64,000 bases of DNA, taken from Neodiprion pinetum. Lineage: Eukaryota; Arthropoda; Insecta; Hymenoptera; Diprionidae. The notes under the pieces were generated by a model that saw nothing but the letters and a program-made list of their open reading frames with translations, made no database searches and had not been told where the DNA came from. Location: NCBI RefSeq assembly GCF_021155775.2, contig NC_060234.1, positions 5,776,283-5,840,282 of the forward strand, given 5' to 3'. Shown here in pieces: positions 1 to 11,422 of this stretch (position 1 is its first letter; every line of letters starts with the position of its first letter). A program made the translations under genes and the position numbers.

Positions 1-1381
1 CATGATATTTTAGGCGATGTGAGGCATAACGAGCAAAGGTGAGCGCCGGTGGCCGAGCCGCAAGCCTTAACGGCCACCCATGGCGGACGGTGGTATCACC
101 CCATATATTAAAACTCACTGCCTCGGCTCGGGCCGCGCTATTATTCGGATATATTTATACTAGTGCACGGGACGGCAAGTCGAGTACCTACTCTGCATTC
201 ACCCGCAAGAAACCCTCCTAAATCATTTTAATACGCGGCGATTACGCGCCGAGAATTTTTACCCCGTTTCATCTGTTCGCTTCTTTTTCTTCACCTTCTC
301 TTTTCCGACCGCTTATCCGTCCGTCCCTCTTCTGCATGTTCCTCTGCCTCTTCCGCCAACTCCTTCGACCTCTTTGCTACCAGCTTTGAACCGCTTAACA
401 TCCCGCTTTGATACCGATCATCGGTGTCCTCCGACAAAGGATATTTAAAACGACTTTTTGAGAGTCGCAAACTACCTCGGCTGACAAACCCTGAAATCCT
501 TGAACCGGAAAGACTGTTTGAGCTTGAGCTCAAGCCTTTCACTCCGAAGAAAAGTTTGAGGAGTCGCAAAATAGGGAATCTTGATAGATCCTAAAAACGA
601 AACGAGAGAATTGATCACATCGTCGATATTTAGATTTCGTAAGAATTGTTACAGTTTCAGTGATACCGGAAGGAGTGATAAATTCGATAATATTAGCTTC
701 CTTGAATTACAAATCGACCAATTTTCTACTAGATTCTCTGATCTTCTTATCATGGTCGGAATGATATCAGAGTATTTAATTTTTTTTCTGTTTTCCTGTA
801 TCAAATGAAATTCAAACCCAATTTGCATAAATCTACTAGACATATAGTTCGCGATATAACAAAGTTACTGAGTTGAGATAGCCGACGATAATATCGGAGA
901 CTTTGAGACCGTTTTCATGTTTTTTCCCAAAAGGATTGATAGCATTTAAAACATACACGTAAGTATCTAATATTCCCTCAAAGGTAAACTAAACGAGTAT
1001 ATGTATATAGACGTGAAACTATCAAGATACTAAACTGTTACAAGTTTGCTAATTTTCACCGTTGAAAATTAGCGTCAGTTTTTCATCGATATTACGGTTC
1101 GCTAAAACGTTCGTTTCTTACTTTCGCAAACATACCAAAGAACATGCTTTGCGAACATTCGCGCATTCTTCGGGGTTAATGACAGCAATGAATCCTCCAA
1201 GACGTGTAAGAGAGAAATCCGCGATGCACGGGAATAGCTGTTAGTTGCAGCGTGAACAACCCCGAGAACGGTGCATCAGCAGCATCAACGTTTCAAAAAG
1301 CACTCCCCCCCTCCCTTCAACATCCAGGATGCATGGTGTACACACGTATACAGGCGGACATATTACGCGGGTAAAGTACAA
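1..1381. other. No gene seen
   Basis: Mixed AT/GC sequence. A donor-like CAAAG|GTGAGC at 38-40 lies too close to the window edge to judge. Short frames show no family. Confidence 0.5.
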
Positions 1382-1477
1382 TTTTTTTTTTTATTTCTCT
1401 CTTTTTTTTTTTTCTTTCTTTTCTTCTTCTTCTTCTTCTTCTTCTTCTTCTTCTTCTTCTTCTTCTTCTTGTTCTTC
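1382..1477. repeat. Poly-T and (TTC)n tract
   Basis: T-rich 1382-1419, then about 19 TTC units to 1477 with one G interruption. Open frames across it in several directions are artefacts. Confidence 0.95.
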
Positions 1478-1830
1478 AACCACCAAGCACTATTAATTTC
1501 GTAGGCATAGGTAGAGGCTGATAGGCCTGGAAGTACCAGAGGTACCGGCAACCTGTACCTCTCTTGCCCATGGTCTATGGTCTATGGTGGTGCACCGTAA
1601 GAATCGAGTTGCGGCGTCGGCGGCCACCTTAGCGTCGGTGCGCGGGTGTGGCGAATACGTGCAGAGGTCGTAGGTCGCAGCCTGGACCCCGCGCTCGCCA
1701 CCAGAGCCCAGCCCCAGCCCATAGGCGTGGGAGAGTTCATTCGGCAGAGATACTATCGACGATTTCTATACACACATGTACACACCGTTGGTGCCCACTC
1801 GATCCTCTCTAACAGTCTAGCCCGACCGTT

Positions 1831-1861
1831 CCTCCACCTCCACCTCCACCTCCACCTCCAC
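1831..1861. repeat. (CCACCT)5 minisatellite
   Basis: Perfect hexamer repeat, followed at 1871-1891 and 2001-2032 by CT-rich tracts. Confidence 0.95.
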
Positions 1862-2192
1862 GTCGTCTAATCTCTCCCTCTCTCTCTCTCTTACTCTGTC
1901 TATGTTCATCTTTTACTACATTTCTATAAAGCTTTCTTATTTCTATCCCGGTTAGGCGGATAGTCTCTCTGATGCTCGTTACCTACGCGTAAGACCGAGC
2001 CCCCTCCCCCCCTCTCTCTCTCTCTCTCTCTCGACCAACAGGATTATATATCTGTTACGGTGTTACGCTCCTCCCAACCTGCAATATCCAGTCGCCAAGG
2101 GTTATTTAAGCTCCTTCGTATGTGACCGGTTCATCAACCGTCTCTGCAATTCTGATTACAGCTACTCTGACGTGTGTTGAGACTGCGCTGAA

Positions 2193-2478
2193 ATTGCAAC
2201 GCAAAATCAGTTTCTGAGGTTTACTCTACTTTTTTAGTTAAACAAGGCTTTGACGTCAATTTATTGTTGCACAAGCAATGAATTTTCGCAACAGTTGCAA
2301 GAAAATGTGGCAACATCGATCGTAGTAAGAAAGAATAGTAACGGATAGTATAGACTTTCCGGTAACAGCTAGAAAACTAAGTCTCATTTTCTACCTAGAA
2401 CTATATTTTCAGATTGCGGTAAAAAATGAAAATAGTCAAAGATTGAGCGGTAACCGGAACTAAAAATTTCTCTCAGTG
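2193..2478 (+). mobile_element. CACTGAG MITE, copy 1 (3' part)
   Basis: Holds the right-hand two thirds of the family element, from TTGCAACGCAAAATCAG to the right terminus AAATTTCTCTCAGTG. The left terminus is missing. There is no coding capacity. Confidence 0.85.
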
Positions 2479-3036
2479 CACAGGGAATTACCGCGAGTGT
2501 TCGACTCGGCTCGATATAATGGATTCGCGATTTCGATTAGCGATTTGAAACGAGGATCGGAATTGCGCGGCGGCTTCCGGCACCCGGTCTTCCAATCCCC
2601 GTCTTTCCTCGGGTCGGATCGCGCGTCCGAGCAAGGGGCATAACTATTGCCCTTGAGATCAGAGGGTGCGACTCCAGCTTTTTCATACGAGGACGAAACT
2701 AACGCCGCGGCGTATTCTTAATAGTATTGAAATTGCTAGTTAGCCGGATAATCGAGTTATAACTTTTACCGCAAATGATGAGAAGGTGTGCAGGAAGCGC
2801 AGCTTCGCAAGCCCACAAGCTATATGCCCCGAGTAGTGGGAGTTAATGAAAATGAGCCTATCCCTACGTCTCGTACTGTACTTGCCACGCACAATATCCA
2901 ATGCATACGCCTCGGAGGTGAGCTACTGTGGGAAGAACCGCGCATTGGTCCGAGTAAAACTTTCCATCATCATTTGCTACGTACCCAGGAGCATTTTGAC
3001 TGCCGGTATTCGGAGCTTTTCTTCGCCTCGAATTAC

Positions 3037-3165
3037 ATCGATAGCGCAAAATGGTTAGGCGTACCTCGTTTTTCGTAATTTCAACAATATTCAAAAAGTT
3101 ATTTCAACGATACCTGTTTTACCGAATTTTTCTAGTTACTGCAACAAACGAAATTTTTCTCAGTG
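3037..3165 (-). mobile_element. CACTGAG MITE, copy 2 (5' part)
   Basis: Minus-strand copy of the left third only, ending in the terminus TTTTTCTCAGTG as read on the plus strand. It complements the part missing from copy 1 but is oppositely oriented and 560 bp away. Confidence 0.85.
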
Positions 3166-3879
3166 TGCATATTTTCACCGCGACAGTTCGAAGCTCGTTA
3201 TTCTTTCGATGCTTTATTCGACCCGGGGCGGTTCCGAGTCTCTGATACCCGACCTTCGTCCTTATTTGGTGTAAGGACTTCCCCCTCTTCCCACGTGCCG
3301 ATAATCCAGCAGTATTGCTATTGTCGAATACCTGAATGTCCAGGCTGGATCCTCAAGAATTTCGGGACTTTCTCGGAGCGTCGAAGCGTTACTTCCGGTT
3401 TAAACTTGTCGCTGAACTTGGACCCGAGACTCGAATCAAGGGAACGATCCTCGCCCGCGTGGAGTGACGGGTTACTTTTTGGGAGGGATTGGTCAATGCA
3501 TTCCCGGTCCACGAGGTGAGCGCATGAAATATAACACGTCGAAATCAATGGCATGAAAGTATGATTTATTGATATTGATGGCGGCGAACGTCGAGAGCGA
3601 GACACGAGTTCTTTTGGTGATAATTTATGGAGATCAAATGGCGAAATAATTTATCCACGTAAGAAGTAAAAAAAAACCAAAAAAAAAATAAAAAAAAAAA
3701 ATGCCTCTCCGGAGGTCAATAAATTACGAGATAACCCCGCATGCTTGAATATCGTCCCGCACTGCGGGACCGACGGGGCGGAAATTTTCTCCGCTGCGTA
3801 TCGTGACGTGGATTTTTCTTCTAGTCCCCGAGCTTGCGGGTCCTTGTTCCGATAACTCGGAATGAAAATTTGCCATTAT

Positions 3880-4160
3880 GTGAATTCTCATGAATCTAAA
3901 GGGGATGAAGATTCGGAATGTTTAAAATTTCGAATTCTCAATACGTGGGATACTCGACTTTTGAATTAATGGTATCAAGATTCGAAAGATTCGAATTTTG
4001 AAATGGTCTGAATTTCGAATTATTAATACTCGGAAGGGTTGAATTTTCCAAACTTCCAAACGACCAAATTTCCGAACGGTTTAAACTTGGAATCATCGAA
4101 TTCCGAGAACCTCATTCCAGAAAAGTTGAAATTCCAAATAGTTCATATTGCCGGAGTTCG
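3880..4160. repeat. Degenerate GAATT/TTCGAA-rich patch
   Basis: Dense, loosely periodic short motifs (GAATTTTGAA, TTCGAATT, TTCCAAAC, GGAATCATCGAATTCCG) about every 12-20 bp; no exact unit. It looks like a decayed short tandem array. Confidence 0.5.
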
Positions 4161-6853
4161 AAATTTTGGGTGACGGTGAATATGTCAAAAAAATTATAAA
4201 ACAGAAGAGTCAGAATGACTATTTTTCAAAGCAACGATAATCTGTTTTACAGAATTTACGTACAATGTGAAAGTCAGCGTGCTTGAATCAGGGTTGTTTG
4301 TGCAAGTAAAATGAAGAATGATTGAAAAAAAATGGGGTATTATTGTTTTACTCTTTTTGCTTCAAGAATTTCTCTCATACCCTCCATCATTTTTTGCTAA
4401 AACTAAGATTGGAGTTTATTTCTGAATTATAACGTTTCAAAGTTGGCTGAGGTCTGAGTAACCCCGTGTAGGTAACATGGAAGTTTCCATAGTTGTAAGT
4501 GACTAGGGTGAAAATAGTCGAAGTCGAGATACAGAAAAGTCACAATTCGGAATAATATTTAGTAGAGAAAATCGCAATATGAAAGTAAGAATTCTAACCA
4601 TTCCACGTTTTGACTAGCAGTTGTATTCTCTGACGATTCTTTGCATAATTTTGGGGTTTTCCCATATTCCGACCATTCCTCAATTCGAGGTTTTCAAAGA
4701 TCAAATTTTTGAGAACTCAATATTCTGACTCGTCGACCTATTTTGACGCTTTCACCCCTAGTAAAAAATTCAATACTATTTCAATAATTAATGTGAACAA
4801 AAAAAAGCTTTTGTGAAAAGCATTAAGACGACTCCTTTGAAAATTTGTCAAGAATCTGAACCATTCGAGCTGATGATATTTCACGTAACGTTGAATCCGA
4901 ATGTTCCGATATATCGTGAGGATCCGGTCACGCCCGCCTCTAGTAGGTTGGAATTTTTGGCGGCACAAGAAGACGAGATAAAGGGCACAATAAACATAAT
5001 GGAGAATTGAGCCGTAGTCGATATCTGAGCCGTGGCTGTAGACACGTGTTAAATATTCTCTCTCGGATCGCGCGTGTTAAAAACGCTCCGGCTAATTGTG
5101 TGATATTGTGCCTTGACAATGCTCTAATGAACCATTGTCCACGTACTGCACGTTCGACAACCTGCCAACTCGATTCTCCGCGATTGGTGTCGTCGCACTA
5201 TTTTTTCGATCACCTCAAACGGTTGGAAACACTGACACAATGACTCGTTTATTCAACGCTCTGTGAAACATCGGCATCGATCCGATCGCTGGTGAAAAAA
5301 ATCAAATTTATCAGATTGAAAAATAGTTGATTATGTCCTGAGAATGGAGTGTTGGATTGAGGTGACGATGTAAAAAGATGAGAAAATGGATGGGTCTTGA
5401 TATATAGGATCTTTAAAAACGCAAGAATCTACTATATTTGGAATTTGAGATTCTAGAATGTCGAAATTCAGAAAATTTAAAATGTAGGAAAAACAGTATG
5501 GAAAATTAAAATATATGTATGATGTTCAAAATTTTGACGATTCAGTTTTGGCTTGCTACATTTTTATTCATTCAGACGATAAAATATATTTTGATATTCT
5601 ATACTTTGCTTTTATACGTTTCTGCATTTATAGATTTTTACACCTTCGAAATTGCGATATCTTGAGCATTTTATTTTGTAATAATTCAACATTGTCACAT
5701 TCTCGAAAAAATTCCTTTTACCTTTGCTCAGAAAAAATTTATCTTTTCTCAAATCCACCCGCAAAGAACATATATTCCAGTATAAAAAGAAGTGCGAGAA
5801 AATTTCCCAGGCTAAAATTAAAGTACTCGCATTACTCTTCATCGGTTCGAAAGTCAGATGCGATTTCAAAAATCAAACCTTTCCACGAATATTTCGATTC
5901 ACGACGAATCAGTTCCATTGTACCAAAACTGAATTCGTGAGAACTTTGCAAATGGTACATAAGCCTCTTTTCAACCACACAAGAAGACGACTTATTCCTT
6001 TTTAACAAATTCCCGCATCAAATCACATTTGTTCACGTTTTATATAATATCTAGTAGGTATGCACAATGGGGTTCAAGTAGATTATCACTGGTCAGTTTT
6101 CCCCGCATACTTCCCACGGATTCTGTAATTAATATTAAACACGTATCCCTCTGGCTGACGATGAGAATGATCGAGCTAAATCCATTTATACAGTGTATAC
6201 TCGCTGACAGACATGCGTAGTAACGTGTCGTGTATACATGTCTATAACATAAATGTATATACATTCACGGGCATTGCAAGTTCTTTTGAATATGAAATTT
6301 CCTTGTCAATTACAGCAATTACACCACGCTCTACACGTGTGCTCGTTCCTTTATTTATCTCGCCTTCGGCAATGAAACGATTGCTTCGAGCCAGCACTCG
6401 CTTTATACAGCATTAGCATGCCTTCCCCTCCTTCCACCTTCCCCTCCCCCGCGAACCTCATCCTCGCCGTCTTGTTAACTCGATCTTAATTTCCCTAATG
6501 ATCGTTTTGTCCTCTTTTCATTCGCCTTCCGCACCGTCTCGTTTTCCACTTTTCAGAAATCTTTTCTTTAAATAATTTAAATCTGTTTCTGCTGCCAATA
6601 CAAATCAAAGCCGTAGACGGGAAATCAATTTTTTTTCTTTCACTCCGTATAAATTTCTCACTCGTTGTCGTGAGTTATAATTACCACTTACTGAGGGAAA
6701 AAGAAAACAGTGGTCAGAAGGAGGCTCCGCACCAGGGTAATAAGGGAGATGGCAGTGACTTGATTTGGAAAGAAGAAGGATGTCTGCATCCACTCCATCT
6801 TTCAACATTATCCGATTGGCCCCTCCCATGATGGGGGTGTGTTACTTAGCATC

Positions 6854-6859
6854 TTTAAT
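6854..6859 (-). terminator. ATTAAA polyadenylation-like signal
   Basis: The minus strand reads GAATTAAAG about 100 nt downstream of the terminal TGA of the 7812-6957 model, a common variant signal at a sensible distance. Confidence 0.2.
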
Positions 6860-6956
6860 TCCACAATATGAAAGTACTCGTCACGCTGAACAAAATGAAC
6901 TCCCTTAGAACCCTCGGCGATCAATCGATCCAGAAATATGAGTATTTGATAATTGG

Positions 6957-7812
6957 TCATGGTTGACATCTACCCTTGAGGCAATGACGTCCAATGCGTC
7001 GAGAATTCCAGTCGTTGTTGACAAAACCGGAAGGTGGAAGCCATATCAGTTTTGTTTCCATTGGCTTCCACTTAAGAAAAGGATCTTTGCTGAGAACTTC
7101 CAAAACCAGCAAAATCGTTAGAGCACGATCCAGTATCGCCAAGTAACTGCTAGTGGTATACTCGCTTAGAAATGGACAGCCACCGTCGACCTTTTCCTCG
7201 TGTAATCGGTAAATTTGTTCTTCGCGTCCATCACCAGATCCCTCCACACCGTACTCGGAGATGTTTCCATCGCACCGATGATCTTCTAACGTATGGTGAA
7301 TCCATCGGAGCCGAAAAAACTACGTCTTGGACTATCCGCACCTTTTCCGGTTTCCAGGATGAAGGTTCGATCTAAGGTGGAACCTTGTCTGTAAACGAGA
7401 AAATCGTCTAACCACGCACGTCCAAACTCACCTATGTGTTCCTGGCATCGGTAACAGTACCGTCTGGCCATGGTCACGTTGTCTGTCCGGACCTTCTTCA
7501 TTATTTGCTGAGGGTTACAAGGAGATTTGGTTCCAATGACCCTGATGATGACCACCGCTTATGCCACAACAACTTAATCTTGGTTACGGTAGGTTGACCT
7601 TGACGTCTACAAGACGAGCGGACGGCTCGAACCACTTCAACCTCGGTCTGAACCAGATCCTTCAACTTCAATCCTTTGAATATTTCGGACTTGCCCGTAG
7701 TCCTTGAGGATATCGTGAGGATGCAAAAGGAGTAAGTCTTCTTGAAGACACCTACGGCCACCGCAGCTGCGAAAGCCGTGATTACCAGCCTCGCAGTTCA
7801 TTTTGCGATCAT
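6957..7812 (-). pseudogene. Three-exon secreted-protein gene with an early stop (likely pseudogene)
   Basis: Minus-strand model: exon A 7812-7588, exon B 7507-7432, exon C 7285-6957. Introns of 80 and 146 bp begin ACC|GTAACC and ATAG|GTGAGTTT and end ACCCTCAG and CGTTAG; all frames join (phases 0 and 1). The first codons give M-I-A-K, then TGA, then an uninterrupted frame. Downstream of the stop the residues LVITAFAAAVAVGV form a convincing signal-peptide core. The remaining ~190 residues contain scattered cysteines (including YCYRC in exon B and CLKGRC near the end), suggesting disulfides. ATTAAA lies about 100 nt past the stop. I do not recognise the family. The early stop suggests loss of function, a different start or a sequence error. 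Chance is less likely because three splice-joined frames agree. Confidence 0.35.
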
Positions 7813-7859
7813 GGATCCGTCCTTATAGAAAATGGCCGATGAACTTCTGTCGTTTCGGT

Positions 7860-10800
7860 GAAAGTTAGGAACGATACCCACACTCATTCGCAATCAAACA
7901 CGAAGAATATAAAAGAGCAGATTTCACTCAAAACTGTAGGAAAAAAGAGACACATCAGATTTTTTGGTAAAGTATCCTTCGTAGAATTCAGAACTTATTC
8001 TACAAACAGTGAAAATCACTATTTGCAGAGTTAAAATCTTCTACAATTATGATAAAAATATATGTGACATGGGTATTTTTGATCCAAACATACAAATTTT
8101 TTTGGTTTCGTTTTTGTCTGTTAAATTTTCCAACAGCTGTGTGAGAATTCCCTGATGCAAAATGTGAATATTAAGCTTTAATCGTGAAATTATCAAGGAA
8201 TAAAATAAATTTGTACGTGAAAGGAATATCGTCAGTCGTTATATATAAGGTACGCATAAGGCATCGGTATATCTTTGAGACGGAATGCGGTTCAATTAGA
8301 CGCGATGCTGACCGTCTTTTCTGCCCATGATGGCGAGAATTAGTTTATTGCGTAGACGGATGGGTTGCACACTCCTGGGATGGGTGGGCAGGGTACGACT
8401 TAATGGTGGTCAGGTTTATACATGCAGGTTTGCAAGGGCTCCCCAAGCCCGTCTCCTTTTCCCTTTTCCCACCGTTTCTTCTTGTCTCTAAATTCGTTTC
8501 CTTTTATTTTTTGCCTTCTTGTATTTCTTCTTCCGATTCTTAATCATCATTGCACTACAGCTGACAAATCAATTTAATGTTGATTAATGCCCACCTCGAG
8601 GGATCTCTTAATTATCTTTAACTAATTACTTGATTGGCCGTCAGCTTCGATGACGTACAACTGCACAGGACCGTTTCAACCTCCATCAGTTATATCACCC
8701 CAACCTATTCTAGCTACGTCTCAGCTACTCTGATTATAATCTCGACAGAATCTTGGGTTATTTTCGGCTCTCGGATAATCGTAGGATTCTGTGAAGTCAT
8801 ATTCGACGGCTTGATCTTATCTGACGATTTTTAACCGTGCTTATTCCTCCATTATAATTAGCAGACCTGAATGCGTGGGCGTGTAGTAAACATCAAATGG
8901 AATTTTGTTTATCCATTCGTGTTATATTCTTTTCATCATTCGTGCTCGTAAAGTTGTTTGCACTTTGCTTCTTAATTTTTTACTACTCAATTCTCTTCAC
9001 CTCTATAAATTCTCATAAAAGTTGTTCCATCTTCATTTTGATCGACAATAAACTTCGTATCAATCGATTTATCTTGATGTAATTACGAGACCCGCATATA
9101 CGTAATTTCTGACAGGTGATAATTAGAATTTCGAATAGTGTAAAATAATTTTTTTTTCAAGTCAAAACGAAGCAGCGTTTATACGACGTTCGCGTCGCAC
9201 CTTAATCTAGAAATCATGCAGATTCGATCAAACCGTAAATATCTGAAAGAGCGGAGGCAAAGCTGAATCGAGAGGCGAATAAATGTCTCCGCCCGCTAAA
9301 ATACGTCACCTGAATAAAATTCTCGAACATTCTACTCTTAGAGTACTACGCGACCTTTGACCTTGGGTTATTTATTCGCGTGTGAAATATAGAAAACGCG
9401 GTATTAAATCGCTCCACTTTCAAATCTAGGAAGACCCCGAAGATCAGATTTAAATATTTTCTACGCCTAAAATATATTCAACTTTCACGTGTCAGCTTGA
9501 AAACACAGTTTCGGTTACCTACTATTAGATAGAAAATTAGAAAATTTCATAATTCACGCTATATAACAATAATGCTAAAAGAATGGTGAAAATTTTTTCA
9601 TCACTCAATCCAAAGTACCAATTACGAACGTAAATAAATACGTTTTTTTTTGGAACATCTAATCGGCTTAAAATAATTAAATACCGTATAACCGAGGACT
9701 ATTTTTTTTTTACTTCGATATTTCGATTCCACGCTACGAATTTCTCTGCGTTTTTTAATGGAAACAATTTTATGTGGCTGTCTTGTATGAAATTATATTC
9801 TGATTATGCGGTAAGAAAATGAAGACTTGTTTTCTGATTGTACAATGGAAGTTGAAATGAAGGAAGAAAAAAAAAAAAAAAGAAAACGCAACATTTTACG
9901 TAAAAATTGAATATTTCGTCATCGTAACGAGCCATAATTTTAACAGTAAGCAAACGCTTTCATGACTTTTATAAAAGGATCGCCACACTCAAAAGTTTAA
10001 AAAAAAGAGTTTCAATTTTTCTAAATTTGTAAAAAAAAATTCGTGTCGTTAATCCCGAGTCAGACATTATTCGAAATATTTTCCTGGTTTAGATAAGTGT
10101 GAATATTTGGTTCCGTAAGCGTCGCCCATGTCAAACTGCGAGATAATCGTTTATAAATATTTTGTTCTACGTTTCGATCAATTTCGGAAGAAAAAATTGC
10201 ATCGATACTACCGAATATATTTTTATCTCCAAATTCTCACCATCGCTTATCCATTTCAAATTTTTGACACTATGATCTCGTTACGGTAAATCGAGTAAGA
10301 AAATAATATAAAAAGGGGTGCGATCCCGAAAGAGAAGAGCCGAGACAGTAACTTCTGAACGCAGACAGCCCTTTTAAGAGCGGCGAGACTGAGCGACTTC
10401 GAGCTCGATCTCCGATCTCCGATCTTCGATCCGGAGTCGGGGATCCAAACAAGAGCAGAACATCGATGTTTTAAAATGATTTAAATTGAATCTATCAAAA
10501 CAGGAGACTTGACGCTCCGCCCCCGCCGAAGAAGTCGAGCCAAGATCTGGGGGTCAGCATCTCGGTCTGTGCTCCTGCTCCCCGGCTGACGGTCCATCAG
10601 ATAACGCGTCTCTGTTTGTATAACCTCTCACCTCGCATAATCCACTGGCCCCGGATACTCCCGCAGCGCTATATTTGATAGACAGGTCCACTATGTTCGT
10701 GATTGTTTAAAAGCCTTCGACACCGGCCGCCTTCACCCCGCGGTCCACGGTTAAGCGATCTTAATGGGCGACTCATCGCCGACTTATCCGGAGTAGGTAC

Positions 10801-10987
10801 GGACTGTTCTTCCTCCGTACAGAACCACGCTTCGTGAATCACGATTCAACCTCGGTGCTCCCCGGGGAATTCGACCGATAATATCGATCTACGCCGATCT
10901 GGACCATCCCCGTTTGTGATTGCCTCAGGTCGGAGTGAGAAAATCATGAAATTCCCATCTTGAGTCGCACGTGGAAACCTAAACCTT
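7860..10987. other. AT-rich sequence, no gene seen
   Basis: Mostly AT-rich with poly-A/T runs. A GC-richer island at 10.3-10.9 kb has no open frame with credible splice borders and could be regulatory. Confidence 0.4.
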
Positions 10988-11422
10988 CGCTGAGAAGAAT
11001 TTCATTTGTTATAGTGACTAGGAAAATTCAGTAAAGCAGGTATCGTTAAAAAAATACTGTTCGAATATTGTTGTAATAGAATTACGATAAACGAGATACG
11101 CGTAACCATTTTGCGCTATTGTCGACCCTTTTTTGGTAATTCCAACAGAAAATCAGTTTCTGAGGTTTACTCAACTTTTTTAGTTAAATAAGGCTTTAAC
11201 GTCAATTTATCGTTGCACAAGCGTTAAATTTTCGCAACAATTGCAAGAAAATATAGTAACAGTGATCGTAACGAGAAAGAATAGTAGTGGACACTAGACT
11301 TTCTGGTAACAGCTAGAAAACTAATTTTCATTTTGGACCTAGAACTATATTTTTCGATTGTGGTGAAAAATGGAAATAGTTAAGAACTGAGCGGTAACCG
11401 GAACTAAAAATTTCTCTCAGTG
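10988..11422 (+). mobile_element. CACTGAG MITE, copy 3 (full length, 435 bp)
   Basis: Complete element. The left end CGCTGAGAAGAATTT and right end AAATTTCTCTCAGTG are imperfect inverted repeats, extended by a weaker GTTA-rich inverted segment. Internal landmarks: ACGCGTAACCATTTTGCGC, TTGCAAGAAAATATAG, and GAGCGGTAACCGGAACTAA near the right end. It is the longest copy and the best reference for the family here. Confidence 0.9.

Larger units (their letters stand above)
2479..6850. other. No gene seen
   Basis: Apart from MITE copy 2 and the decayed repeat at 3.9-4.2 kb, nothing recognisable. Donor-like GGAG|GTGAGC at 2918 and CGAG|GTGAGC at 3519 end open stretches on the plus strand, but no convincing acceptors precede them. 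AT-rich homopolymers lie at 3667-3700. Confidence 0.4.
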
